Shown: one piece after another, positions 32,505 to 45,347 of the stretch | How the letters are laid out: every line of letters begins with the position of its first letter | Numbering within the stretch: position 1 is the stretch's first letter | NCBI GenBank assembly: GCA_036850905.1 | Contig: CM072098.1 | Location: forward strand, 45,692,781 to 45,756,780 | Direction of reading: 5' to 3' | DNA length: 64,000 nucleotides | Origin: Luffa acutangula | Lineage: Eukaryota; Streptophyta; Magnoliopsida; Cucurbitales; Cucurbitaceae | Made by a program: the position numbers and the translations under genes | Notes under the pieces: model-generated | What the model was told of the DNA's origin: nothing | What the model saw: only the letters and a program-made list of their open reading frames with translations | The model's database searches: none

Positions 32505-32807
32505 TAATTAATTAAAATATGTCAACATGAACATAGTTCAATTAACATAAAACTTGTATCATGATCAAAAAGTCTATGGTTCGAATCTGACACTTTCCAA
32601 GTCTAGTGTCGAAGCAAAGTACAAGATACTCACCCTAACTACCTCTAAACTTTGATGGCTTTCTTACTTGCTACCCGATCGGGAGGTGTCATTTCGTTAT
32701 CTCTCCCCTAATCTTAGATAGGTCGTTTGAGGGTTTGTCGCGGTTCATTGATGTGCTTACACACTAGGCTACCACCTCTGTAAAAAAGAAATAATTAATT
32801 AAAATAT
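32505..32807 (+). mobile_element. Full-length SINE with 16-bp target duplication
   Basis: Body 32521-32791 (271 bp) between direct repeats TAATTAATTAAAATAT at 32505-32520 and 32792-32807. The head has CATAGTTCAATTAACATA (A box) and GGTTCGAATCT (B box). A long unique body then ends CTACCACCTCTGT plus an A-rich tail. This is much longer than the 70-110-bp copies elsewhere and shares only the tRNA-like head with them. Confidence 0.8.
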
Positions 32808-33422
32808 TAAAAAAGTAGTTTACCTTTTGTATATTATAATTAGCCTTTTTCAAAATTATTAATAGTTAATGGAAAAAGTTAGCTAGGGAAATTAATGAGG
32901 CATTTAAAACTTAACTAATTTAAGCTAAATTAGCACATGGGATTGGGTGAAGTTAACTCCTAAAACAACCAACCGACATTTTTGTGAAAAGGAAATATGT
33001 ACTTTGGTGCTATTTTTTCAATTATGAGAAAATTAGGGCTATTTTTTAAAACTTTTGTTCACTTGTGGACCTTTTTTTAATTTAATTTAATTTAATTTTT
33101 ATTTTTTTTTTTATTTAGTTCACTTGTGGACTTTGAATTAATTTGTGTGTCCATTAATTTAAAATCAAAACGGTTTGCTTTCTTTTCAATAGATTGTGTA
33201 TTTTATTTTCTTTGTACTATTTTACCCTTTTGTGTTGCATGACATGAATGATACTAGAAAATGAATGGGAGCCACCGAACATTTAGATGGGAAAATCGAA
33301 ATCATCTAATTAAAATGTAAAATTAAATAAATAGGAAATTTTAACTACAAAATTATAAAAATAGTCGAATATTGAAATATGATTGACATCGGATATACTG
33401 GTTTGTCAGTGATTTATATTTA

Positions 33423-34796
33423 GGGAAATCCTTAGAAATGGCCAAAAATTACAGGGTAATTTTGAAAAATGGTCAAACTGGATTTTTTAATGAAAAATGG
33501 CTAAACCGTTTTTTTAACCTATTTTCGTGAGGATCGTCTTTCCAATTATACCCTTGAGTCAAGTTTCAGATTTAATTAAAAAAAAAAACAAAAAAACAAA
33601 ACAAAACAATTTATCCCATAAATCATGGAATTACCGTATCTATCTTCCCTCCTCAAACAAAATCGTTTATCCCATAAATCATGAATTAGAGTATCTATCT
33701 TCTCTCTCCTCTCTCTCAAAATTCAAATTCAGATTTTATCTCTATTAAAACTAAAAGATTACATAGAAATTAGGTTTTCATTTTTAATTTTCGATTAGAT
33801 TCTTATATTTTAATTATCTATTTAGCATCTTCATCATTTTTTCCAACTTTTTGCCATCCATCGATTTATTGCTCTGTCGTTCATATCACCATTAGAAGGG
33901 TTATTGATCTACATCATAAGTATGTTAAATATTGTATTTTATATCTATCATTATTTTCCTCCCTGTATCCTATTTTCCAACACAAAGTATTTTTTAGTAG
34001 GTTTCTCAATCGTTTGTAATGGTTCGAAGAAATGAGAATGGGAAAGACCACACAAAACAAGAAAATGGGAAGAATCTCAAGGGTTTCAGATTTTTTTTTT
34101 TTAAAAAAAACAAGGTGAATACTCAATCCCAATTTTCGAATTAGGTTGGAGGAAAATAGTGAGTAATAATTTTTTCTCGTTTTTAGATGATTTGATGTTT
34201 ACCATAGTAAATTATTAGTTACACTGTATTTGCATAATTTATTTACTGAATACACTGTATTTGCATAATTTTTCTTATTGTTTCAGTAACCAGTTGTGAG
34301 TAATGATTTCTTACTGTTTTTCAATATTGAAATTATTTGCAAGTTTAGTGAATAAATACCCAACTAGACAATGTTTGGTGAGGGTTTGGAAAAGAAAATA
34401 GGGTTTTGCGTTAAATGAATTTAGTAATTTAAATACACACAAGTTAACCGATTCAATCATTTTCATGGAGTTAACAATTTTTTTTTTTTTAAATTCTACA
34501 ACTATCTTCCTTAATTCGTGTTGCTTAGTTGTTTTTTGTTATCTTATTGGTTAAGTTTGTTATTGATTTTCAACGGGCTTGGTAAACCCTAGATTCTCTC
34601 CTAAATTTAGGTTGTATTTTTATTTATAGTTGAGTGCATTTATGTTTATTTGAATTGATTGGTTAGGGGCATTTTCGTCTGATTCGTTGTAAAAAAAATC
34701 TACTAAAAATAGCAATTCGCCATTTTTCAAATGGAAAAATCATATGGCCATTTTTCAAAATGCCCAATTAAAATTAGTCATTTATCTAGTTGCCCC
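33423..34796. mobile_element. Mutator-like non-autonomous element (1374 bp)
   Basis: TTATATTTA flanks it exactly (33414-33422 and 34797-34805), a 9-bp duplication. Ends are GGGAAATCCTTAG and CTAGTTGCCCC, with subterminal inverted phrases of the form TTTTGAAAAATGGCCA. The interior is AT-rich with two tandem duplications, one of about 54 bp around 33612-33712 and one with ACACTGTATTTGCATAATTT at about 34225-34270. No transposase. Confidence 0.8.
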
Positions 34797-35410
34797 TTAT
34801 ATTTATTGACTAAGGTAATATCTAAAATTCATGGTAATTGTATATGATCGACGAGATTTTTAAAACCCAATAAAAATGGCTATCTATTTCGATTTTTCTA
34901 AAATTTATTCCTATTTTTTTTTTTATTTAATTATAGAATTTAGAAACGTCTGATTTTCTTGGGAAATTGAAGTAATTAGCCATTCACATGTGTGTTTGGA
35001 TCCAATAACTTGTGGGCCGGCCCATTGGTTCCATCCACAAAGAGTTGGATCATCTAAAGCCCAATGTTCTACTGTCGTTGAAACTTGAAAACCCAATATC
35101 TTTGCTGAAATTTTTGTAGGTGTAGATAGTAGATCCCTCTTTTTTGGGGAAATTGTGCTAGATGGCTAGAAAAAAATAAGCCATTAAGTTTTTTTACTAA
35201 AAAACTTTCATATTTTCGTTTGTGGCTACCGTAAATCAAGGTCCTGCAGACCGGAGGTGTTTTCCATTTTTACCCCTGGGTATAGTCGGGCATATACAGA
35301 CGCCGTTTACTGCACCGTTAAATGTACAACGTCTTTTTTGTTCCACATTTTATGGGATCCTCTCATTTCATATAACTGATTTCACCAAATCCCGTAATTA
35401 ATGCGAACTC

Positions 35411-36993
35411 CTATAGGCCAAACTTTAAGATTTTTCCTCCAATCTTGAAGTAAAGTTCTGACGTCCGTTTGGGTTTGCACTGTTGCTGGATCAGGTGCAA
35501 TAGTAACTGGGAAGACGTCTTTTTGAACGTGAAGTCAAGTAGGTGGTCGAAGCACGTGTTTCTGAAAGCTTCTCTGCACCTATCTCCTAAGATGTTGTTG
35601 ATGGTGTCCATTATTTCTGTTCTGCAACATAGGTTAATCTTTAGGGCCTTACTTTTTTTCGATGGTGACATAAAGTAATCATCGTCCTGCGTTAGGATAC
35701 ACGGTACAAGTCAATAACGAAACAGGCATGTAGCAGAGTATATATCACTAAATACATGCATGTATCAGTGCCACAGACAAATAAGTGTTAGGACAGACAC
35801 GAACATACAACTGAAATTCACAGCACTAGTACAACATAAATGTTAGGACAGACACGAAACAGTATGAACAACTGAAACCCATGTATACTAGCACAGACAT
35901 GCATGTACACGCATGTACGGTACAGACATGCATGTATTTACATTGCTAGTACAGTCACGAAACAAAGTATTAGGACATCGGTAACAAGTCTAAACCCCGT
36001 GTATACCAGTACAGACATGCATGTATCAATGTCACAAACGAATAAGAAAGGGATTATCATATATATAAACGATATCTATGGAGATTCACAACACTAGTGC
36101 AACATAAATGCGAGTAAATAATATGTATATACTAGTACATACCACTCGGACGGTGTCACCTTCTTCAACCATGGTCTTCAGCTTTTTTCCCTTTTTTCCA
36201 CCCTTCTTTTTTTTAGGAGCTTCCTAAATGATATGCACAAAAAAAGAAACAACTTATAACAATTTCTAAAGTTGTTGGTTATCAAGTTTGGACGTGGTTC
36301 GACTTTATACCTTTTTAGCAAGTGATGCCTTCTTTTTCCCTTGTTCTTCCCCGTCATCACTCGTGGAGTTGTCATTCGTCACACTATCAGATTCGGTGTC
36401 TTCGGTGTCATGTTTAGCGGTGTCCTCGCTTGTTTCAGGGGCAACCTTCCCAGTATAATTAGTTGGAAAGCGTATATAGACATATATACCCTAATAAAAA
36501 ATGCGTTGTAAAATATAGGGGGTTGTTAATTTTCAAGGGGATTACCTCTGGTGTCACATGGCTCGCCTTATCTGTGTTTTTAGTCTGTTTCGACCGCTTT
36601 GTCTTCTTATTGCTTCGTGCCTCAGTGGGTTTCTCAATCTTGCAAATTATGAACAAATGAGAATGAACATTTTTAACTTTCTATCTAAAGTGAGGGGCAT
36701 TTAACTTTGTTTACCTCATCATTGGTCTTCTTGGTCCGGTTGCGAACTTTTGTTTTCTTTGATGGAGTTACTTTTTTGCTCGGACCTCCATCGTCTATGT
36801 CCCTTTTTACCCCTTTCATCTTTTCGTCGGATCCCTTAGCGACTGAAACTATTGTACTCATTGCTTCTTCAGAGTCCTGTTCGCTCCCCAATGTGATTGG
36901 GGACGTTTGTTCCGGGGGTTTTCTTCCTGGCGTTACTCCCGCAGCCTTCAAACGATCGCTCGCTCTAGTTGACACGTGCTTATCCTTGGGCAT
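35411..36993 (-). pseudogene. DUF1985-domain gene captured by a Mutator element, truncated
   Basis: Five exons join in frame on the minus strand with GT-AG sites: 36993-36715, 36638-36546, 36445-36311, 36223-36143 and 35686-35414, then TAG at 35413-35411. Exons 1-4 encode a lysine- and acid-rich linker (MPKDKHVSTRASDRLK at the start; KKKKGGKKGKKLK in exon 4). Exon 5 starts a DUF1985 domain (RNTCFDHLLDF, SELYFKIGGKILKFGL). The TAG falls inside the conserved GLxEFALITG motif, and the same frame reads EFALITG directly after it, so it looks like a point mutation. Another stop follows 15 codons later, and the rest of DUF1985 and any Ulp1 peptidase are absent. Such proteins may act as SUMO proteases when complete. 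The first exon may extend further upstream. Confidence 0.7.
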
Positions 36994-37139
36994 ACCTCTG
37001 CGGAAATGGTGGTAAATATGTAAACCGTATATTTGGCCAAACATATTCTGTATCCGAGAATCAAGGGATTTTGTACCAGTTTGTTTTCAAATTTAAAAGC
37101 AATAAAAAATGGGGGACTATACCGCAAATGTTCTACGCG

Positions 37140-37560
37140 CCGAGGGGGGCTGTACGGCGAGCACAGATGGGTGGAATGCGAACGTTCGGCGGTGGGACCA
37201 GGTGCACGAACGGCGGCGGGATCAGATGCACGAACGGTTTGTGTGAGGGAGGCTGAGCGGTCGAAGGTGGGGGGTTGAACGGAGGACGGTCTGCGCGAGG
37301 GAGACTGCACGAACGGCAGGAGGTTCCGACGAGCGGACGAAGAAGAAGCTTCGAACGACGAGCTTCAAACGGCGAACGACGGAGAAGCTTCGAACGATGA
37401 ATGTCGGAGAAGCTTCGTACGATGAACGTCGGAGAAGCTTCAAACGGTCGGAGGGGGAGCTTCGGATGGCGTCTGAGAGTGGGCTGCGAACGGCGTCAGA
37501 GAGGGAGCGTCGAACGGTCGTCGGAAAGGAAGCACGAACGACGGAGAGGAATCAGGTTGT
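37140..37560. repeat. GC-rich degenerate tandem repeats near the element's right side
   Basis: Units of about 24 bp built on GAAGCTTCGAACG and GAACGTCGGA repeat between about 37348 and 37460, in a GC-rich patch upstream of the captured gene. Probably part of its leader or promoter. Confidence 0.55.
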
Positions 37561-38443
37561 TCAAAGGTGGGGTTTTTTTCTTTGGAAAATGGTCTTCACG
37601 AAGGCGCATGCACGATTTGTTAAACATGAGGGGCTGTAAATGGGGGGCTATACGATGGAAGGTGAAGGGTTTTCCTTGATTCGACATGCAATAAATTGAG
37701 GTGATATTTTAAATTAATTTTTTTTTAAATACCAAGCCTGAATATTCATTTTTTACACTTCATACATGGAATTAATCTGGAAGTACAAAGGGCTACAGAG
37801 TAGGTGGTGTAATTCCAGGTAAATATGTTACGGAGTGTTCTATTATGTGTATTCCGACATCCCATTTTTTGTCGTCTATAGGTGTGTAATTGAGTGTACC
37901 CATTCTTCTTTTTTATTTTGCACCGGTTTTATGTTTTTTTTCCCAGAAGCCAGTTCTTCATTATTAGGAAGATGGTAGAGTTTCCCGTAGGAAATTCAAA
38001 TTTAGGTTGTTAAGGGGTTGCAATCAGCTATTTCTCTCTCTTCCTAATAAATCTCCAACCTTTCAGTTGCATTTCTCTCTCCTAATATTTGATTTTAACG
38101 ATAGGAAGTTCTTAGACGTGTTGTTAGGGGCAATTTTGTCTTCTTCATTTAGTAAATTATCCATTAAAATCAAGTTAGCCATTTAGTTAGTTTTGAAACC
38201 TTTTTAGCTATTTTTCAAATCCCACTTATTTATTTTAGTCATATATCTCGTTGTCCCTAGATTTTGTTATACCATTGAAAATTCTAAAATTTCTAATAGT
38301 TTTTCAATATAACAAATATACCTTAAAACAATATTCTCTCTGGGTGGATAATTTCCCAGATTGGTTATGTACTTTGGTCGAGTTGATCGGTCTCGTTTTG
38401 CCCTTGTGGCGTTATAATATTGTCTTTTATTTCAAAAAAAAAA

Positions 38444-39352
38444 GGGAAAAATCATTTTTAACCCTAAACTTTGGGGGTTTGTATCAATTTTAACCCTGAA
38501 CTTTCAATTTCATCAAATTAAACCCTAAACTTAACAAGTTGTATCAATTTTAACCCTAAACTTTTGATTTCATCAAATTGAACCTCAAACTTATCAAATC
38601 GTATCGATTTTAACCTCAAACTTGCATAAATGTTACAATGTATATCGTTGGATAACTTTCAGTTTGAACCACCTACGTAATTGATTATTTCTTCTTTTTT
38701 TCTTAATTCATATTGCACCTGCATTGGTTTCTTATAAATAAAATAATTGAAGAAACTTTATTTTAGATGACTTTTTCTTGTTGTTGAGAACTTTGTGAGG
38801 ACCTTTTTGCTGCTATTTAAGATTATGAAAGCAAAGCATTTTTTGAGGTTTTTTATCTTCAAATGTTCGCTGTTTTTTCTTGTTGCTAAGAACTTTGTGG
38901 GATTTTTTTCTTTTTTTTTTTAATGTTTTTTCTTGCTGATGAGAAGAATGTACAAATCTAGGAAACAAAAATAAAGAAATTTTGAGTTTTTTATTTCTCA
39001 TATTTGTTGGATTTTTCTTGTTGTCAATAACTCTGTTATTTTTTTTTAATAACAATGAGAAGATTAGTCTCTGATATTTCATTTCTTAAAGAGTTTTTCT
39101 AACAAATTTCTTACAAAACACTAACTCAGATGCAATGTGAATTAAAAAAAAAAAAGGAAATTGTCAATTACATGTTTTAATAGCAATTCAAATGAAAAGT
39201 TGACCAAAAGTCTACATTGCAACACTTATGCAAGTTGGAGGTTCAAATTGATACAATTTGTTAAGTTTGGGATTCAATTTGATGAAATTGAAAGTTTAGG
39301 ATTAAAATTGATACAACCTGCAAAGTTCAGGGGTCAAAATTGATTTTTTCCC
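38444..39352. mobile_element. Mutator-like element with ~200-bp inverted repeats, second family (909 bp)
   Basis: Starts GGGAAAAATCATTTTTAACCC and ends GGGGTCAAAATTGATTTTTTCCC in inverted order, with long arms made of phrases such as CTTTCAATTTCATCAAATT. The left arm has one extra copy of a block of about 57 bp. Both sides are runs of A, so a 9-bp duplication AAAAAAAAA is possible but not diagnostic. Internal copies of TTTTTCTTGTTG...AACTTTGTG repeat between 38770 and 39030. Confidence 0.75.
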
Positions 39353-39736
39353 AAAAAAAAAAAAATATATTCTCCCTTGCCTTAGAATTTGAAAAATATA
39401 TGCACTAAAAACTAATAGCTAAAAAAGATTAGCCACGAAAATCTAAAATAACATTTATATTATCACTTTTTAATAGGAGGTTTGCTTCTATTATTATTAT
39501 TTTTTTAAAACTTCAATAATTGTAGGGATGGAGATGAAACCATCGACCTTTAGAATGGTAATTAGTACCTTATCCACCAACCTTAGCTTGGATTAACAAA
39601 AACATTCTCATCTGAAAGGGCAAGTATTTCATTTTAGCCTTTTTAGATTTCAAAACTTGTATCGATTGTATCTTTTAATAAATTTAGATTGATCACTTAC
39701 CTAATATTTAATGTCCCAAAAAGGTCATGAGTAAAC

Positions 39737-39745
39737 TGGTCCGAA

Positions 39746-39804
<59 letters not shown>

Positions 39805-39821
39805 ATTGGTCCGAACCAGAT
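39737..39821 (-). repeat. Tail-only retro-insertion with 15-bp target duplication
   Basis: TGGTCCGAACCAGAT occurs at 39737-39751 and 39807-39821. Between them are 49 T then AAGAAT, that is ATTCTT plus poly(A) on the minus strand. Confidence 0.8.
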
Positions 39822-40756
39822 ATAGAAAAATATATATATTGAATTTTCATATTTAACATTCATGACAAATTTAGATATTTTTCAAAACTACCATCCAAAT
39901 ATAGATGTACAGTAAAAATTCCGGCACATAGATAATTGTGAATATAACAAATTTTATTAATCACTAATTGAGATGAATACAGGAATTAATGATTAATACA
40001 TGCTACTTATAGTTTAATTTTTGCAATTTTTTTTTTTTTTTTTTAATTAACATGTCACATGGGCCACCGAGGTCCAGAGCCAAGCATATGAAAATGATAT
40101 GTCCCAATTTTTATAGAACATTGTACAGATGTTGATTGACCAACCACCATTTAACCTTAATAATTGGTAACAATAATAATAAATTTAAATTATAATTTTA
40201 TCGATTTAGTCATTTTATTTTTTTTTAAAATCTTAAATAGGTCATATTATCACTACCTTATTAGAAAATTTGGGAGAGATTTGTTTAATTTTGTTGAGTT
40301 AAACAACATTTATAGTGGATAGATTCAAATCTCTAACCTCTAAGTCGAAATACATACCAATTACCGTGAATTATATTCATGGTTGACAAATTTTGCGATA
40401 GAGTTTTCTATTAAAAGTGGAGTTAGGAATTTTTATAGGAGGGATAATATACGTAACTTTCCATTTTGAAAAATTTTAAAGAAGACATATTAGGGAGAAA
40501 GGTATAAAATCTCTTTTCTTTTATGTATATAATTTCTTTTTGTTTGTTATTGTTAATTTTTCATAATCGTTAAGATTTAATGAGAATATAAAAATTGAAA
40601 TAAAAATATTAAAGTATAAAATTTAAGTTATTTAACAATCATTATTTTTCTTATGTTTTCATAATTAGATTGGATATTACATTGCTAACCAACGTAACAT
40701 ATATATATCACACCACATCACATGCTCATATGTTATGATGAACAAAATAATTAATT

Positions 40757-40814
40757 AAGAACACATAAGAGGGTTGTTCCAAAAAAAAAAAAAAAAAAAG
40801 AACACACAAGAGGG
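40757..40814 (+). repeat. Tail-only retro-insertion with 17-bp target duplication
   Basis: AAGAACACATAAGAGGG at 40757-40773 returns with one mismatch at 40798-40814. Between them are TTGTTCC and a run of A. Confidence 0.75.
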
Positions 40815-41520
40815 AGAAAACAGAAAACAAAGACGGGAAATTGAGGATAAGAAGAAAGAAAGTAAAAAGATGTGCAAAGACAACTTCAGGATAGTCGTTG
40901 GGATATCAACGGAGGCTAAAAAACCTTCCGTCGGACACCATAAAAATACTAGGTTGAAACGTCTGAGGGGTGGAGAATCCTCGGACGATCGGATTCTTGC
41001 TGCAAAAGCAATATATATATATATATGCTAACAATATTCACCAAACAAAAACTGATTCATAAAAGAAACCTCAAAATAATTGCACATATGTACAATTTAT
41101 AGAAATATACATAATTTACATATTAATTGAGTTTGACTTTTTTTTTTTTTTTTTTTTTTGAAGAAAACAAAAATTTTTAAAAGAAGTTTATAATTTAGCT
41201 GCTATAACCCCCTAGCTGCTATACCCAAAAAAAACAAAAAACAAAAAAAAACAAAAATAAAAACATAATTTAGGATTGGAAGTTTGGAACTTGGATAAGG
41301 GAGTGACAAAGCTTTATAGAATGGGTGACATTTATGGATCATATTTTTTATAATTTCTTATGGCAGACTTTTAGGTCAAGAGTGGATGACTTATTATTTT
41401 ATTATATCTGCCTCAATGTATTCTATTAATTAATGCTTCCCAATATAAAATTGGGTTGTATTATATATATATATATTAAAATGTATTTAAAAATATAAAA
41501 TTTGGCTCAATGGAGTTTAT

Positions 41521-44147
41521 TTTGGGTTTATTTTTCTTAAGTGACACTTTGGTCCCTGAGTTTTCAAACTCAATAAAAATACCCTTGAGGTTTGAGATAA
41601 GGAGCATTTTGGTCCCTGCCGTTTATTTTTCTGTTAAATTCTAACCGTTGCTGACGTGGCACTATTATTTTAATAACAATTTTTTTTAATTTTTAAAATA
41701 AAAAATATTATTATTTTATTTTCATTTTTTATTCTTTCTTCTTCCCTCTCTTCTTCTTCTCCTACTCCATCTTCTTCCTCTCCCTATCTCCAGCAACTGG
41801 CGGCCACCACCGGTCGCCGACGACTTTTTTTTTCCCTTTCTTTCTTTCTCTTTTCTTCTTCTCTCTCTTACCCCATTTTTTTAATAATGCAAGAGGGAGG
41901 AGGGGCCTCCCTCCTCCATTTCCGGTCGCCGCCACCATCGCCGACCACCAACTCAGCCACCACCGACGACGACCTATCTCTCTCAGTCTCGAGTTCCAAT
42001 CTCCAGCGACCTCTCTCTCTCATTCTCGAGGGTGGATCGAATCCCAGTTCACGGCCTCCGACGAGTTCGCAGCCTCCGCCGATTTCTCTCTCTCAGTCTC
42101 GAGTTTAATCTTCGGCGACTTCTCTCTCAGTCTCGATCTGGGATGATGCGTCGATCTACCTCGAACGTTTCAGATCTACGCCCGAGCTTTCCAGATCCAT
42201 TGATCTACGCACGAACGTGGCTGCCAAACCGCCAGATCTGCTCGGTTTGCAAACGACAACATCGATCTGCTCGATTTCAGATCTACGCTCGATCTACGTT
42301 GGATCTACGCTCGAAGTTTCCAGATCTGCTCGTTTTGGCTGCTAATGGACAAATTTGGTTGCTCTGTTTTTTTTAAAAAAAAAGTGAAAGAATAAAGGGA
42401 AGAAAGGAAGGGGGAAGAAGAGCCCCTCCTCCCCAAAAATCTCTGTTTAAAAAAACACAGAAAAAAGAAAGGAATGGAGAAGAAGAGACATAGGGAAGAA
42501 GAAGAAGAAAAAAAAAATTCGGCCGGCGGCGACCACCGGAGCTGAAGAAGAAGGAGTAAGGAGGGAAGAAGATGGAGAGGCAAAAGAAGATGAGAAGAAA
42601 GAAAGAGAGAGAAAGGATTTTTAAAAAAATAATAAAAATAATAATAATTTGGGAAAAATACATTTTTAGTCCCTGAGGTTTGGGTTAGGTTTCATTTTGG
42701 TCCCTGAGTTTTCAAACTCGACAATTTAGTCCCTGAGGTTTGGATTTCGTTTCATTTTGGTCCCTCCATCCATTTTTCCGTTAAATACTAACGGATTGAT
42801 GACGTGTCATTATTTTTTTATTAAAAAAATTCTTTTTAAATTTTTTAAAATAAAAATAAATAAATAATAAAAAATTATTATTATTATTATTATTTTAAAT
42901 TTCTTTCTTCTTTCTTCCTTTCTTCTACCTCTTTTCTCCTTCTTCAAACCCTAAACTATCACCATAGCCACCATCACCATAGCTGCCGGCACTGACCGCC
43001 GCCGTCGCCGTCGTCGGCCGCCGGAGATTTTTTTTTATTCTTTCTTTCTCTCTCCCTCTCCCATCTCTCACTCTCTTCATCTCATCTCTCCCTCTCTTTA
43101 CCGTTCCAAAAACTCAGATCTCCGAAAACCACAAGATCTCCGAAACTCGATTGCCGGAGAAGTGACCCACAAGATCTCCGACTAGTACCCACACTCCAGA
43201 AACTCGGATTTGCACTCCACACTCCAGCAACTCGGATTCGCCACACGATAGATCCACGAGATTCGCGCTCCAACAACCTCCAGATCTGAGTTTCAAGCTG
43301 AGTTTCAGATCTGGGCTCGAACCAGAGAAATCGAACGAGGGCGAACAAAGAAAAATCCGTGGGTTTCGTTCCAGATCTGAGTTTCAAGCTGGAATCGGCG
43401 CGACGACTTCAGGCGAACGACGGCGAAGTTGCTGATCTGCTTCAGGCTCGGGTTCGTGACCAAGAGAGAGAGAAAAAACGTGGGTCTTTTGTTGTTCGGG
43501 CCGACGAGCAAGGAGAACGAAGCGCGGCGGTGGCGGTGGCGGAAAAAAATTTTCGGCGGTAGCAGCATGTCGGCCAGCGACAGAGGTGGCCGGCGGGTTG
43601 GTGGCTGGACTCCGGTGGCTGCACAAGAAGAAGAAGAATAAAGAAAGAAAGAAAAAGAAGAAGAGAGAGGAAGAATAAAAAAATTATATTTGTATTATTT
43701 TAATATAATTTTATTTTTAAAAAAAATTAAAAAATATATTTTTTAATAAAAAAATAGGTGCCACGTCATCCTACGGTTAGTACTTAACGGAAATTTGGAT
43801 GGAAGGACCAATAGTGTAATGAAATGCAAACCTCAGGGGTGAAAATGTTGAGTTTGAAAACTCAGGGACCAAAATGAAACCTAAACCAAACCTCAGGGAC
43901 CAAAAGTGTATTTTTCCATAATAATTTTATTATTATTATTTTAATATGTTTTTATTTTTTAAAAATAATTTTTTTATTAAAATATTAGTGCCACGTCAGC
44001 AGCTGTTAAGATTTAACGGAAAAATTGACGGCAGGGACCAAAGTGCTACTCATCTCAAACCTCAGAGGTATTTTTGTTGAGTTTGAAAACTCAGAGACCA
44101 AAGTGTTACTTAACTCAAACCTCAGGGACCAAAAGTGTATTTTTTCC
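41521..44147. mobile_element. Fold-back Mutator-like element, outer copy interrupted by a second one
   Basis: Left terminal repeat (from about 41521, outermost bases degraded) with GGTCCCTGAGTTTTCAAACTC and right terminal repeat (about 43985-44147, ending GTATTTTTTCC) match the element at 12072-13072. The interior contains CG-rich blocks, a GGAGGAGGGGCCTCCCTCCTCC-like palindrome near 41890-41915 and repeats of GATCTACGCTCGA (about 42170-42310). A younger copy of the family sits within it at 42651-43917. Confidence 0.75.
42651..43917. mobile_element. Nested Mutator-like element (1267 bp) with target duplication
   Basis: Starts GGGAAAAATACATTTTTAG and ends CAAAAGTGTATTTTTCC. ATAATAATTT lies on both sides (42641-42650 and 43918-43927). 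The terminal repeats hold GGTCCCTGAG and TTTCAAACTCGACAAT. The 700-bp interior is GC-rich on both arms and could contain captured host sequence, but no known domain is visible. Confidence 0.85.
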
Positions 44148-44968
44148 TTAAATCGTTTAATCATTCTCTCAATAGGGTTAATCTAGGGTTCATGCATGGC
44201 TGATCAATAGGGTTAACTTGAGTTTATCTTTACACCGTCCTTTTAGACTTTGATTTATTCAATTATGCTTAAAAAGGTTAATTTAATTAAGGTTCATTCT
44301 TCCATCATATATTTTGGAATTTTTAGTCATTCAATCGTACTCAATATAACTAATTTAGAGTTTATATTTAAAGTATATTTTTGAAACTTTGTTTTATTCA
44401 ATTTAGCTCAATTTTATGGAAATTTTAATGGAAATATCAATAAAATCTCTCATATCGATGAATATTTTTGAAAAAATTATAAGAACAAAAAAATTCAAAA
44501 AATATAAATAATTTTACATTTTTCAAATAAGTTATAAGAATTTTTATTTATGCCGACGTGAGCATAGTTGACTTATACTATTGGCCAAGAGGTTTAATTT
44601 GTGTTTCGAACCACAAATCTATTGGACATCAGTACAACTTTATGCCGTTTGAGTCATTCTCTTCGTTGGCTTTAAGAAAGATTAGTTAAGGAAGAAAGAA
44701 TGTTGTGAAATATCCGCTAACAACAAATTTAGTGACTAATGAGATTTATCCAAACCATATGATGATACAAGAAATGAGAAATTGAAATCGAGTTCAAGCC
44801 ACACATATCAAATTCAAACTTTTAAAATTGCACCAAATTAAAGTGTATTTACAATTTAGGGATCAACAATTTTTAGGGAAAAAAAAGAAACTAATAGCAC
44901 GAGAAACAAATTTCTAAATAAAAAAACAAAAACAAAAAGAAAGTAGTTTTTTTTTTAAAAAAAAAAAG
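44148..44968. other. Intergenic, with a fold-back SINE pair
   Basis: AT-rich. At about 44554-44660 a plus-strand SINE head (GAGCATAGTTGACTTATAC with TTTCGAACC) is followed by a minus-strand head (GTACAACTTTATGCCGTTTG). No gene seen. Confidence 0.5.
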
Positions 44969-45347
44969 AAAAATACACTTTTTAGTCCTGAGTTTGTGTT
45001 AAGTTTTATTTTGGTCTCCGAGTTTGTGTAAAGGAAAGAAGAGATAGGGGAAGGAGGAGGGGGAAGGAGAAGGTAGGAGAGAGAAGAATAAAAAAAATAA
45101 AAATAAATTAAAAAGAATAATATTTTTATTATTTTAATATATTTTTATTTTAAAAAATGAAAATTAATTTTTTTAATTAAAATAACAGTGTCACGTCAGC
45201 AGCTGGTTAGATTTAACGGCAAAATAGATGGCAGAGACCAAATTGCTCCTTATCTCAAACCTCAGGGACTAAATTGTTGAGTTTGAAAACTCAGGAACCA
45301 AAATGAAACCTAATCCAAACCTCAGGGACTAAAAGTGTATTTTTCCT
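44969..45347. mobile_element. Short fold-back Mutator-like copy (379 bp)
   Basis: Starts GAAAAATACACTTTTTAGTC and ends CTAAAAGTGTATTTTTCC. It is an internally deleted member of the 12072-13072 family: the left arm is mostly gone and the right arm is complete. Confidence 0.75.

Larger units (their letters stand above)
30621..33413. other. AT-rich intergenic DNA
   Basis: No gene seen. It holds a decayed inverted-repeat element (about 31425-31860) and a full-length SINE (32505-32807). Confidence 0.5.
35143..38268 (-). mobile_element. Mutator-like element carrying a captured DUF1985 gene (CUMULE/Kaonashi-like)
   Basis: Inverted terminal phrases (TGCTAGATGGCTAGAAAA on the left; GCCATTTAGTTAG and TAGTCATATATCTCGTTGTCC on the right) bracket a decayed multi-exon gene on the minus strand. 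The right end resembles that of 33423-34796. Ends are approximate and I find no 9-bp duplication. DUF1985 genes with a Ulp1 peptidase domain are typical passengers of plant Mutator elements; here the peptidase part is gone. Confidence 0.6.
39353..41520. other. AT-rich intergenic DNA
   Basis: No gene that I can support. It holds SINE-like pieces on the minus strand (about 39530-39598 and 40325-40386), two tail-only insertions (39737-39821 and 40757-40814) and T-rich runs. A short open frame near 40860-41030 has no recognisable domain. Confidence 0.5.
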
